From assembly GCA_902728285.1 (NCBI GenBank), contig CACVBU010001358.1, positions 1,178,001 to 1,242,000 of the forward strand: a DNA stretch of 64,000 nucleotides. The letters run 5' to 3'. The position numbers and the translations under genes were made by a program. The notes beneath the pieces are model-generated. The model saw only the letters and a list, made by a program, of their open reading frames with translations, was not told the origin of the DNA and did not search any database. The stretch comes from Clytia hemisphaerica (taxonomy: Eukaryota > Cnidaria > Hydrozoa > Leptothecata > Clytiidae). Positions 12,312-23,700 of the stretch are shown here, one piece after another (within the stretch, counting starts at the first letter, position 1; every line of letters begins with the position of its first letter).

Positions 12312-13090
12312 TTATTTTAGTTCAGATTTTTCTTTGATGTGGGTGTCTTGAGGGAAATCAGTTGCATGTTCATGATTGAGGATAAGGTGTCTGAAGTCAT
12401 CCTCAGACTCGAATGCATGTACATTTCTGCCTCTGAGGTTTCTGTTGGAGAAGCAGACCTTGAGGTTACCCTCAATGTCACTAAAGACAAATTTAATCGA
12501 GCTGATACTTTCAGCAGAATGTTGACACAGTCGTAAGGTTGAAGATCGGGTTTTGGTTAGCGATGGACGTGCAGTGATTCCTCTTTTTTTGAGATCATTG
12601 CGGTTTTTGTAGATTCTGGAGACTACCGAATGTTTGTCAAACCTCATAATGTATGATTGTTTGCCATTTAGAATGGGCCCAATTGGATGGGCTTTGTCGA
12701 ACCCAGTTATGATTTCGTCATCATCTGGAAAAGATTCTATTAGAATTTTCTTGGCTTTAGTTGTCTGCTCGTCAGGCGTATCTTTCTGTGTAGCAGCCAC
12801 ACCGTCCATCACAATACAAATACTTCTCGAGTATTGTTCCTGTTGGTCCAATTCATTTCTCAGGTGTGACGATGTTATCTTTGAGATAGCCAGGGCAGAT
12901 TGATTGATGGTCAAGTCTTTCTTCAAAGATATAACCTCCTTACCAAGAATGTCAACTTTGTCAGATAAGTAGTCTACTTTTGTTTGTAGCGCAGCAATAA
13001 TTGCCCTAAGTTTTGCGAATCTTTTGCCTCCAGTATAGTATTTTGGCTTCTTTATAAACCTTCGGTGATGGTTTTTAAAGGAAGGGAAAA
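12312..13090 (-). CDS. LINE ORF1: basic N-terminus, coiled coil, RRM-like domain
   Basis: Open frame from about 13090 down to a stop at 12312. A basic stretch is followed by a heptad-type coiled coil (repeated Leu/Val/Ile spacing at about 12900-13020), then DQQEQYSRSICI, which resembles the coiled-coil to RRM junction of L1-type ORF1 proteins (EQYSRRNxxRI). A C-terminal region with KTRSSTLRL follows. This is the expected order for an RNA-binding ORF1 chaperone that coats LINE RNA. No ATG is visible near the N-terminus, so the start is undefined and the copy is probably truncated or mutated there. Confidence 0.65.
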
Positions 13091-13299
13091 TATTGTGTTG
13101 AGCTGTTACCCAAATATAGTATTTCCGCTTCTTTAGAAATCCCTGAATGTGCGTATTTTTACGTACGTATTTTATACCAACAGGGTATTTTTGTAGATGC
13201 CAAATCTGGTTACTTGTTACTTTTGTTACTTGTGTAGGTATTTAATCATCCTGCTTCAGGTAAGGTTCTTGGTGAACCACACCTCTGAGTGAACTAGCC

Positions 13300-15800
13300 A
13301 TATTGTATAAGGGTTGCGAAGCGATCCAGTCTCCACCTCAATTTGCAAGTTCCTAGCAAAACAAGAGACGCTCTGATAAAACCCCAAAAGAAACAGGCAA
13401 AGCTAACGCGAAAACTTTGCACCCAAGAAACTAACGATGAATCATTACAGGGTTTCTTAGCTGCACAACTAGTCCCGCTCGATAAACAACCAGGAGTACG
13501 ACCAATCGGCGTAGGAGAGGTTTTGAGGCGCATCAGTGGGAAGCTCGTAATGGCAGTCGTTAAAAAGGACGTTATCGTCGGTGGCAGTAGAGTACAGATG
13601 TGTTCCGGCCAGAAAGGTGGCAGTGAAGCAACAATCCACGTGATGCGATCTGTATTTGAAAACGAAGCAGCCGAAGCAGTAATACTAGTTGATGCTGCTA
13701 ACGCTTTTAATAACATTAACCGGAAAGCTCTACTTCACAACGTCCAGGTGCTATGTCCAATATTTGCTCGCTATGTAAATAACTGCTATCGCTCTCCAGC
13801 TAGACTTTTCGTTATCGGTGGTGTCGAGCTTAAGTCAAATGAAGGAACCACTCAAGAAGATCCAATCGGTATGGCAGTGTACGCAATTGGAATAACACCT
13901 CTTTTGAATATAATGCTATCAATAATTGCAGATATCCCCGATAAAATGGCAGCATTCGCCGACGATATAACTTCTGTTGGAAAGCTTCTCTCGTTAAAAC
14001 GCTGGTGGTCACGAATTACAACCGTTGGTCCTCACTTCGGCTACTTTCCACAGCCAACTAAATCGTGGCTTATCGTTAAAGAGAAATACCTAGACGAGGC
14101 TGAAGAAATTTTCCGGGAAACGAACATCCAGGTTTCGAAAGACGGTGAAAGGCATCTCGGTGCAGTTATTGGTAGTATAAACTTCAAAGACCGTTACTGT
14201 AAAGAAATTGTTGATAAATGGTGCAAGGAACTTACTCTTCTTTCAGAAATAGCGGTGACTCAACCACAATCAGCATACACGTGTTACACCAGCGGTTACC
14301 AGCATCATTTTTCGTATTTTTTAAGAACAATTCCAGAAATGGAAAACTACTTAACACCCATCGAAACAATCGTCAGACACCAACTCATTCCAGCTATTAC
14401 AGGGGGTAAAATTGTAAATGACTTAGAAAGAGACTTGTTATCATTACCACCTAGACTGGGAGGCCTCGGTCTCAAAAACGTATGCGAGATCGCACCCATC
14501 GAACACGAAAACTCGAGACAATTCACCAAACATCTACAAAACCAAATCTTGAACCTCCAACCACCAAATGACAATGAAACAAAAACTAAAGCAGCGATCA
14601 AAGCTGAGAAAACCCAAAGAAATCAAGACAAACATGATCGTATCAGGGTGGAAATGACTGATGATCAAAAACGAATCCACGAAGCCAATTGCTATACCGG
14701 AGCATCGAACTGGTTGACCAACCTTCCAATCAGAGATCAAGGCTATGATCTTAACAAGGAACAGTTTCACGATGCACTGCGAATTCGTTATGACTGGAGT
14801 ATCCCTCGTCTACCAAGTGAATGTGTCTGTGGTAATCGTTTTGATATCAGCCATGCTCTGTCCTGCAAGAAAGGAGGCTACGTTACTCTTAGACATAACG
14901 AGGTACGAGATATCACTGCTAAACTTTTGGATGAGGTATGCGTCAACGTACGAAACGAGCCGAGACTAATCACCCTTGACGGCGAAGGACTGACGCACAA
15001 AACCGCGAATACGTCCGAAGGAGCACGACTTGACGTTAGCGCAACTGGGTTCTGGACACCTGGCCAAAGAGCATTTTTGATATTAGGGTCTTTGACCTAA
15101 GCGCTCGAAGGTACAGGGGTTTGGAGCTCAGCAAGTGCTTCCAAAGAAACGAAAACGAGAAAAAGAGACATTACAATGAACGTGTGAACAGTATCGAAAA
15201 TGGTACCTTCACCCCATTAGTATTTTCTACAAACGGAGGTATGGGACGTGAATGCCAAACATTCTACAAAAGATTGGCTGTGATGCTTGCTGAAAAACGT
15301 GGTGTACGTCTCCATGAATCAATTTCGTTTATTCGATCAAAATGAATGATATTCAGCTTGTTGAGATCGTCTTTGTTATGTATTCGTGGATCCCGTTCCA
15401 TTTGGAGTAGAGAACTGAATACAAATGATATTGAACTGACTAACTCTCGTTCAAGAGTTAGTAATAATTAATGTTTCTGAATTAATTTTTTTTTTTTATA
15501 AATTTTATTGAGTTTTTATGAAATTTTCAAGTTTCTGTTTCTTTACAGCCCGGCGCAACTGCTTAGTTGTGCTATTACATTCTTTTTCAATCGGTCATTT
15601 TCGTTAGACCCTAGGTTAGGACTCATTATCACTTGCTGCTAGCTACAGTGTCTAGTGCCACTAGAAGTTATTGTTTTCAATTATTTATCTTATATATTTA
15701 TAAAACCAAATTTACTCTAACTTATTGCCCCTATTGTAAGTATATATGAAATATAAAAAAAAAGAAAAAAAAAGAAAAAAAAAAAAAAAAGAAACAGGAT
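13300..15800 (+). mobile_element. 5'-truncated LINE with restriction-like endonuclease
   Basis: Reverse transcriptase followed by a C-X-C-X7-H-X4-C knuckle and a restriction-like nuclease. This is the order of R2/NeSL/Hero-type elements with a single ORF. The 5' part (N-terminal zinc fingers and the start of RT) is missing. The 3' UTR runs to an A-rich tail at about 15759-15792. It lies head-on against the other LINE, with their 5' ends facing. Confidence 0.8.
13343..15345 (+). pseudogene. RLE-type retrotransposon polyprotein, frameshifted
   Basis: The first frame (13343-15100) has RT blocks GVRPIGVGEVLRR, VDAANAFNNINR, GTTQEDPIGM and AAFADDITSVG with the catalytic Asp pair. Next come a basic linker, then CVCGNRFDISHALSC (C-X1-C-X7-H-X4-C), then ARLDVSATGFW, the start of a PD-(D/E)XK-like nuclease. 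At about 15077 one T is missing from a T run, so the frame stops at 15100. Nuclease sequence continues in the next frame to 15345 with the conserved-looking GTFTPLVFSTNGGMG. No start codon can be assigned because of the 5' truncation. Inactive copy. Confidence 0.8.
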
Positions 15801-15945
15801 CTTAAGCCTTATAATACCCCAAACACACCACACAAACCTTGATGGCACAACTCCTGCCACCCGCGCAACGATCTTTCTTTCGTTCTAGTTCTTCTAATGT
15901 TAAATGGTGCCTTAATAAAAAATAAAATGATATATATAGTCATCT

Positions 15946-16345
15946 GGGGTAAAAACGAGACGAAATCGATGAACCTTTCCATATCTCAGGAACTTCAAAA
16001 GCTACAATCATGATTTTTGGCCAGCAACTCCCTCTAATGGTCATCTATCAACCCTCTTAATGATTTAAACTTATGACTTTTAGTTTTCGCAAAATATTCA
16101 CGGATATGCGTCCCGTAATTACCCCGGATTTTGGGGTAAAAACAGGACACCCCCGGGGTAAAAAAAGGACGCGTCCCGTATTTACCCCTCGTTGTTTTCT
16201 GCCTAGTGGGGTAAAAACGGGACATGAACTAAAACGAGGCTACCAAAACGAGGCTTAGACATGCGTGAAACGGCGTCCCGTGATTACCCCAGCTCGTCAA
16301 ATATAAACTGGGGTGAATACGGGATGCGTCCCGTTATTACCCCAA
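15946..16345. repeat. Cluster of nine alternating inverted 16-bp motifs
   Basis: The 16-bp motif GGGGTAAAAACGGGAC and its inverse occur nine times with small changes, near 15946, 16109, 16134, 16156, 16171, 16207, 16273, 16311 and 16326, in mixed orientation. Several neighbouring pairs can fold into strong hairpins. It may be the overlapping ends of a MITE family. Confidence 0.7.
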
Positions 16346-17749
16346 CATAGAAAAATGCGAGGCTACTGCGAGGGAGAGCGTTCATCATTGGACTTGGAAA
16401 CTATTGGACGTCAATATTTTATTCTCAAGAGTGCATGTGCCAAATTTCACCGCTCTTTTAGGCCATTCTTCATGTCCTTTAAGCGTAAAAGCAGTAAATG
16501 CTCCCTCTAAAAATTGGTAACTGTCAAACCTCAGTTAGGCCAAAATTTTATTCATACTTGGAGCATGCTAGAAGGCTTAGTTCCAAATATTGCAATTGAT
16601 TATATGAAATAGAAGACCCATCTTCAGCTATTTCAATGAGAGACAAGGAAGGAAGTGTTTCATTTCCCTAATAAAGAGAAATCCTTTTCAACACCATGTC
16701 TATGCATCCATTTGTATGTAGGGACCAAAATTGTTCAATTCCTTTGGCCACAATCACAATCAATCAATTAAATAAATTGTGTTTGTGTAATTTTTAGGCA
16801 AAAAAAATAAACAACTCGCTGTTTTCTGTGTTTTGTAGAGGGTTCGTCAAGGCATCCTTGGATTTTACAATACGGCCGCTCTTTTTTTGAAATGCGGTAT
16901 CTCTGTTTTTGACAAGGGATATAATAACACGCTCCCACAAACCTATAGGAATGGGTTGGACATTAATCTCTGTTATATTTTGAAATTGAATTCTTGTGTA
17001 AAACAATGAAACGTGCAATTGAAGCAAAAGATGGAATTATGGATGAAATTCAAACAATTTTGCAACTTTCTGACTCAAAATAATCAGAAAATTAAGAAAA
17101 ATGATCAGTCGGTCAGATGACGCAATTACATGTTATTTTTAATTGTAGCCTTACCCAAAGATTTGAGGAAAGAAATGGCCCAGGAAAATGCCCGCACTCC
17201 ACTGCTATGTATAAAATTGTTTTGGAGGTAAAGAAATGCATTTTTGCCTGCAAGGAGTTAGGGAAAATGGGTTTTCAGTTTCTAGCTCTTGATACCAATA
17301 TCTTTTTTGGAAGGATTTATAGGGTGGTATGATATCATAAATAGAAAGAACATTATATATTGAAATTTGAGAAGATTCTGCTTGATAGAACTTTAAAAAA
17401 ACTCAAAAAACCAATTTACCTAAGGAAACGCAGGCAAAAACGGGTTTGTTTACCTCCCAGAGACCAAACGCCGGAGAGCAACAAACAAAATATGTGTGCA
17501 ACTGTTTTGCAAAATATGGGAAAGGTGTATTGAAACGCTAACGATACCACGTTGTGAACCAGTTTCCCAATTCTTTCTTGTTTAAATTAAACCTTTCTGC
17601 GATCAATTCCCTAAAAATAAAAGCGAAACAAGAATAATTTTAAGTCTCCTGCCAATTTCCTATGACCCTTATTTCAAGTCTAGACAGGTCAAAAAGTTCT
17701 CACAACTTTGTCTTGTCTTCAGAAGGTATGTATAATCTTTCAAAAATTG

Positions 17750-17773
17750 TTTTTTTTAGACGAATTAGTCAAA
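17750..17773 (+). promoter_or_regulatory. Splice-acceptor-like site just upstream of RBM19 ATG
   Basis: A run of T ending in TTTTTTTAG lies 14 bases before the start codon. The only donor-like sequence nearby (AAG|GTATGT at 17726) would give a 34-base intron, which is very short. The site could instead accept a distant 5' UTR exon or a spliced leader. Confidence 0.4.
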
Positions 17774-20700
17774 ATGTCAAGACTGATTGTCAAGAACCTT
17801 CCTGAAAAAATAAAAGAAGAAAAGTTTCGTGAAATCTTTTCTAGTGCTGGACAGATAACAGATTTGAAATTATGCTTTACAAGAAAAGGTATTTTTCGTA
17901 AATTTGGTTTTGTTGGATATCAAAATGAAACTGATGCAAAAAATGCCCTCAACCAACTGGACAAGACTTTTATCAATACCAACAAAATATCAATTGAAAT
18001 TTGCAAAGACCTTGGAGATGATACTGCACCAAGAGCCTGGTCAAAATATTCCAAAGATAGTTCAGCGCATTCAAGAAAAACAAAAGAAATTCAAGAGAGA
18101 AAAGACAGGATTAAAAAATTGCAAGAGTCTGAAGAAAAACCGAAATTGGATGAGAAGAAGAAAAAGGGAAACAACAAGAAGGTAACAATCACTATTTCAT
18201 TTAATTGGAAAACCTTCTTTTCAACACATCACCCTTGAAAGTAGAATTCTTTCACTAGATAACACTGACAAAAACTTTCTGGTGGGACCTGGTGGGACTC
18301 TTGATTAGGACTCAGGACTCTGTTAAAACCAATCGAAATGCTTATATTTTTTGCGTCGGCAATAAATTCAATGTCACCGTTAACCTTAACGTTGCAGTAA
18401 TATATTTTTTCATCATTATTTTTCCTCTTTCCAAACAAACAAAAAGGTTTTGAAGCAGTTGGAGGATGTGGAGGAAGATGAAGGCTTTCAAGAATTTCTA
18501 GAAGTTCATGGTGGAAGCAAAAACAAAACATGGACTGATCAAACCGTTGCACCAAACTCTGCTAAAGAAGTGGAACTACAAACTACTGGAGAACCGACTC
18601 AACAAAAGGCTACTGAGGTATGGTTTCAAGGTCAAGGGGGTCTTTTGTCATCAAATGCATTGCTAGCTTTTGTTTAAGAACCTCTGAAAATCTCTAAACT
18701 AAACATAAAGCTACTGAGGTATGGTTTCGATGGGGGCTTAGTCTAATGCATTGATAGCTTGTAAAGGGAACCTTAAATGTTAGAACCTGTGAAAATGATT
18801 CTGGTAAGGCTTTTTGAATGAATGCTTTGCTTAACTATCACGTATCCAAGAAATAGAGAAGATAAGATTACAGTATCTAATTCCCTCATCTTTCAGTAGG
18901 AGACGTTGCAAAATAAAAATGTAAAAAGTCTTGTTCAACCTGGTTCTACACTCCTTTAATAAAAAGTATTCTGTGAGAACAAAATCTGAAATCTCAATTA
19001 CTATTTTCATGTATGTATGGAGATGTTTTATTCGCTAACTCGAATTCTCTCAACTAATAATAGCCCTCACCTCCCGGTCTCAACTATTACTATTTCATAA
19101 GATCACTCCTATAAGATTTTTTATTTCCTAAAGATTGAAATGGAAGGTGATAATGATAGTGATGTTGACACAATGAATGCTGATTCAGCAAATTTAGAGG
19201 AACCTGCAGAAGTAGAACAAATAAAGACGGAAGTAGCTACAAAAGAAGTAGATACAGCTCTCTCTTCAAGGAAGACTTCAGATTTGGATTGGCTGAAAAG
19301 TAAAGTAACAAAAACTGAAGTAAGATATCATTTTTCATTCGTACACTTTTAAACCTTTTCACACTTCAGTAATTGAATTTTCATTTAAACCATTGGGGTC
19401 TGTAGGAAACACTGCAGGGTGTTCAAAGTAAGTATAAGTGAAAAGCAACTTAGTGCCAGGTACTAAAAAGAAGGATGGCCAAAGCTGTAAATGTACTAAA
19501 AAGCTCTTTTTCTCAAATTTGGACTAGACTAATAAAGAAGGGTAGGTAGTCAATACCAAAAAAGTTTGTGGTTTCTTTTTAAAATTTTAGGGAAGTGTAA
19601 TTTAGCAAATTTTTGATACTTGTATTATTTTTCTTTGGGTGTTGTTTCAACTTTAATATCAGTATTGTTCCAGGTATTTCAAGGTAATTTAGGGGTGGTC
19701 TACCTACATTGAAGGCATATTTCAACTTTTGTACCAAGCTACAATGGTGTCCAAAACTAAAACTAAGTTATTTTGAAACTCTCTTTTGCCAGGGAGAATC
19801 AACTGCTTCGACGGAGACAACCACCGAATCAAGGGAATCCCAACCAATGGAAGAAAATGAAAGTGAAAGTCCACAAAAATCAAAGAAGAAAAAGAAAAAG
19901 AAATCTAGCCAGGAAACTAATGATCCACCTGTTAGCCTAGACACCTGTACCACCGTCAAATCAGCCACTCTCAAACTTAGAGGTGTTCCTTTCAAATGCA
20001 CCGAGGCTGATGTTATTCAATTTTTCAAACCATTGAACATTCTAGATATCCGATTCCCAAAAGATAAGAAAGACAGACCCAGCGGTTACGCGTTTGTGGA
20101 TTTTGCGGACCGCCAAGCAGCTCAAGACGCTATGAAGAAGAACGGGAAGAAGATGAAAGGGCGTTACATTGAATTATTCACTGAGGTCAACGATAAGCCA
20201 AGTGACGGGAATAAAAAGTACAACAAGAGTGGTGAATGGTTGAACAAGGTATGCGTGTTCTTTGATCGTATCTCTGACTACAATCATAGATTTATAAAGC
20301 CCGAAGGGCTAGATGTAAAGCTTTTGCTGAAAAGTGTGCCGTGGTTAGTCACGTGACATTACAATAGAATTCCAGCGATTGACCAATCAGAAGCTTCGCG
20401 GGTTTTCGAAAACAATAGCAACAATATTTTTTCCGATATTCACTTTTTTTTGCCTGCGATGGCTTAAAGCTCGACATCTAGCCCTTCGGGCTTTATAAAT
20501 CTATGACTACAATCTTATATTAGACAAAATCTTTGATACAAAGGGGAATTCCTTGTAAAATTTTAAACACCACAAATGATTATTGGGTGCTCTAAATTTA
20601 CTTCTAGCTTCTAGAATGCAGAGTTTCTACTCTATGTTTTAACATTAAGACTTAAGACTCAGGATTCAAAAGTTCAAAATTGTCCCGAAATATAGCCTAG

Positions 20701-23700
20701 AAGCAAATGAATTTCTCCAAAATCAAAATATCCTACGAAACAAATTCTCGCCCGAATTCTAAATTTTGAATAGCGTTAAAATACACAAAATTCTCAATAT
20801 ATTTGACCCATAATTAAACTAACGGAAGCGTGCCCAGCTTAAGACGTTGATTAAAAAACCATGTGTTGTATATGAAAAACACTTAATAGAAAACAACCCC
20901 CTGTTCTAAAAATTTGAATCCTGTATAGATTTTGTAGTTTAGCAAGATAGCTTGATTATTTTTTTTGCAATCCAAGGTCAATTTTAAATGGAAAATAATG
21001 GCACTCAAGGCCCTGAGATGAAAAAGTCAGTCCCTCTAGTCTCTAGTTCAATGTGATTTAGTTTTAAAGCAGATCGTCCATTTCAGCAACCCTCGTTCTT
21101 TTGTGTGATGATTTGATCCTAAAACCAAAATTCAAATCAAAGCCAGAGCCAAATCACTTTTAATGAAATGACAATCTTTAGGAAAAATTGAAAAACAACT
21201 TGTAACTAATAATAACTGGAACTTTGAATATTGAACATGTACGTTCTCTAGTTAAATAACAGGAAGTAGAACATTCTACGGTTTGCATCCTTGAGAAGGA
21301 TTTCTCTTTTCTTTTATGGGAATATGAATACCACCATTATAGAGAGATGTGTCATGTCCTTTATGACGGCATTAACCGTTTATTTCTTCAGGATTTGCAT
21401 GCTTTGACGTGAAAACTATAATTCACAAAAATGAAAGTAATGTCAAAGTTTTTATGAAGTCAGTTGTAATATTATTTACAAGAGTCGTCATGGATATTAA
21501 CCGTGATTTACAACCACAGCTTCACACAGGACATTCTTATTCCAACCCCCTCCTGCTTATTAATTATTGAGAAAATGTTTTGTTCCCTCTCTTGCCCTAA
21601 TTCTGCTGTCTTAGCCTCCTTTTCAAAATTTTTTCACCCAGGACATTTTTATTCCAGCCCCTCCCCCCCCCCGGTTATTAAGTTTTGAGATTTTTCCGCC
21701 CCCCCCCCTCCAAACGCTTCGTTTTCTAGGTACCCGAGAGTATTAAAACAATATGATACTCAAGGCATGAACCCATTAATTAGCATCACTCAGTTACTTC
21801 CAATTGTTACATTTTCTGTTTTCTTCCTCATACTGTTTTACCTCAAATAAACGCCTTCTCAAATAAATGTCCCTCTGAGTAAAATTTAAAACAAACGCCC
21901 CTTTCGAAACGATTCCCCTCAAAAAGGGGTTTATTTGAAACAAGTAGCTGTTAGGAAGAGTTATATCAGACACACTTATATATGGTAATAATTGTATTTA
22001 TTTTTTAAACGGTGAAAAAGAATGCGGCTATTATTATTTCATTTTTCCCGACATTTTTTCGAACTTGAAGAGAAACTTGAAAATTGTATTCGTGTAGTAT
22101 TCAAACATAATTTGACCTGTTTTTACATCTCTATAATGGCAAATTTGAACTGAAAGAAATAGAAATGATAAAAAAGGTTCCCATTTATTTTATCATAGAG
22201 ACCCTCTTTTTAAGCGCTCCCCTCGAACAAACGCCCCTCCTGATATCCAAAAAAACTTAACAAACTCTGAGTAGCACGATATAAGAGCTTCAAACGTACA
22301 AAAATTGGAGGAGCATTATTTACACATCTATTCTTTACGAAGGTTGACAAAACATAACACTCCTCTTAGAGTAAATTCGATGATATCTTTGACCTGCAAT
22401 GACTTTCGATATCTACCTTTTGATTTCAGTCTGATGAACCGATCGATGATATTTCGGAATCCGGGCGCCTATTTATCCGGAACCTTCCCTACACATGTAC
22501 TGAAGAAGACATCCAAACTTTATTTGAGAAATACGGAACATTGTCAGAAATCAACCTTCCCATTGATAAAAACAATAACAAAGCGACTGGGTTTGCATTT
22601 GTGACATTCATGATGCCAGAGCACGCTGTCAAAGCTTTGAGTGCGCTGGACGGAAAGATCTTCCAAGGGCGTTTGTTACACTTGTTGCCAGGGAGAGCTC
22701 AGAAATCGAAAGTCAACAAAGATGGTGAATCAGGTATGCACCCATTGAGTTTGGAGCCCCGGAGGGTTCTCAAGCAAGAAAAAGTGAAACCTAAAGTTTT
22801 CCCCGCACTTAAAAATTTTGTTTAAACACACGGATCACGTGTTTTGGAAGGAAAATATGTGGCTTCATTTCCCATCCAGGAGTTTCGGATCTAGCCTTCG
22901 GGCCTTTGAAATCAATGTACCCTAACAATACTAAACCCAAATACCAGGTTCAAGTTTTTAACGGGCTCTAGTAACTTCAAAATGTCTGTATCTTATCAGT
23001 GATTTGATTTCGACCTTCTATTTCTACCAAGTATTGAAAAACTTAATAAACCTCTATTTGTGGAGCATAGGGTAAGATAGGTGCTGTGAAGTTTGTTTAG
23101 GTATTAAAGGTTCCTTTCTATCAAAAGGCTAAAGGTAAGATTTGTTTAAAATTAATGACTTTTATCTTTTCTGACTTATAGGTGAGATGACGTCATCATA
23201 CAAAAAGAAAAAGGAAGTTGATCAGAAGAGTTTGAGTGGAAGCAGCCATAATTGGAATGCTTTGTTTCTCGGTGCAAATGCTGTTGCGGATGTTATGGCA
23301 GACAGGTTTGTCCCTAGCCTTTAGCAAACTCTTCTTCGCTGACTGAAAAGATTACGCGAAGTTTTTGTAAAATATATGAAAACGCCCGTGGTACAGGCTA
23401 GTTTGTCCCTCACTGTATTTTTTTCTCAGCACATAAGTGTTCGCGTGTTATAATCATGAAAGCCTTTAAACGTTTTTTATAAGAACAAACTATAAGAATA
23501 TAAGACTTCGATGGCGAAAATATTAAAAACAAGTTAAAAGGACATTTTAAGGCTTTGAGGACTCTAAAACACGCGATACCTGGTACAGTATTTGCGCCCT
23601 TGATCTCAAAACTTTTAACAAAAGTTTTAACGTGATAAATGCACAGTTCGAAATGTGAAAATATGGAACAATAGTGCTAAAAAGTAAATTTTAGTCATCA

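Larger units (their letters stand above)
8520..13150 (-). mobile_element. Decayed endonuclease-type LINE (CR1/L2-like), two ORFs
   Basis: A nearly full-length non-LTR retrotransposon on the - strand: ORF1 (about 12312-13090), ORF2 (8845-12208, broken) and a 3' tail ending in TTGAATTGAATAAAG-type sequence near 8520-8560. ORF2 has an apurinic-type endonuclease and a reverse transcriptase, so it belongs to the EEP-containing LINE group; an N-terminal PHD-like finger points towards CR1/L2 relatives. At least two frameshifts in ORF2 make this copy inactive. The 5' boundary is uncertain, because the sequence near 13033-13058 is partly repeated at 13117-13142. Confidence 0.8.
15801..17773. other. 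Intergenic between LINE and RBM19
   Basis: Contains an unusual cluster of alternating GGGGTAAAAACGGGAC / GTCCCGTATTTACCCC motifs at 15946-16345. The rest is AT-rich without a supportable gene. The short open frames at 16313, 16794 and 17117 have no recognisable domain. Confidence 0.4.

Noticed and set aside
13294..13716. 140-residue - strand frame over the RLE-type LINE
   Set aside because: Antisense shadow of the reverse-transcriptase frame.
15480..15800. CRISPR-like or telomeric repeat in the A-rich region
   Set aside because: Only an A-rich retrotransposon tail; no spaced direct repeats. The organism is clearly eukaryotic.
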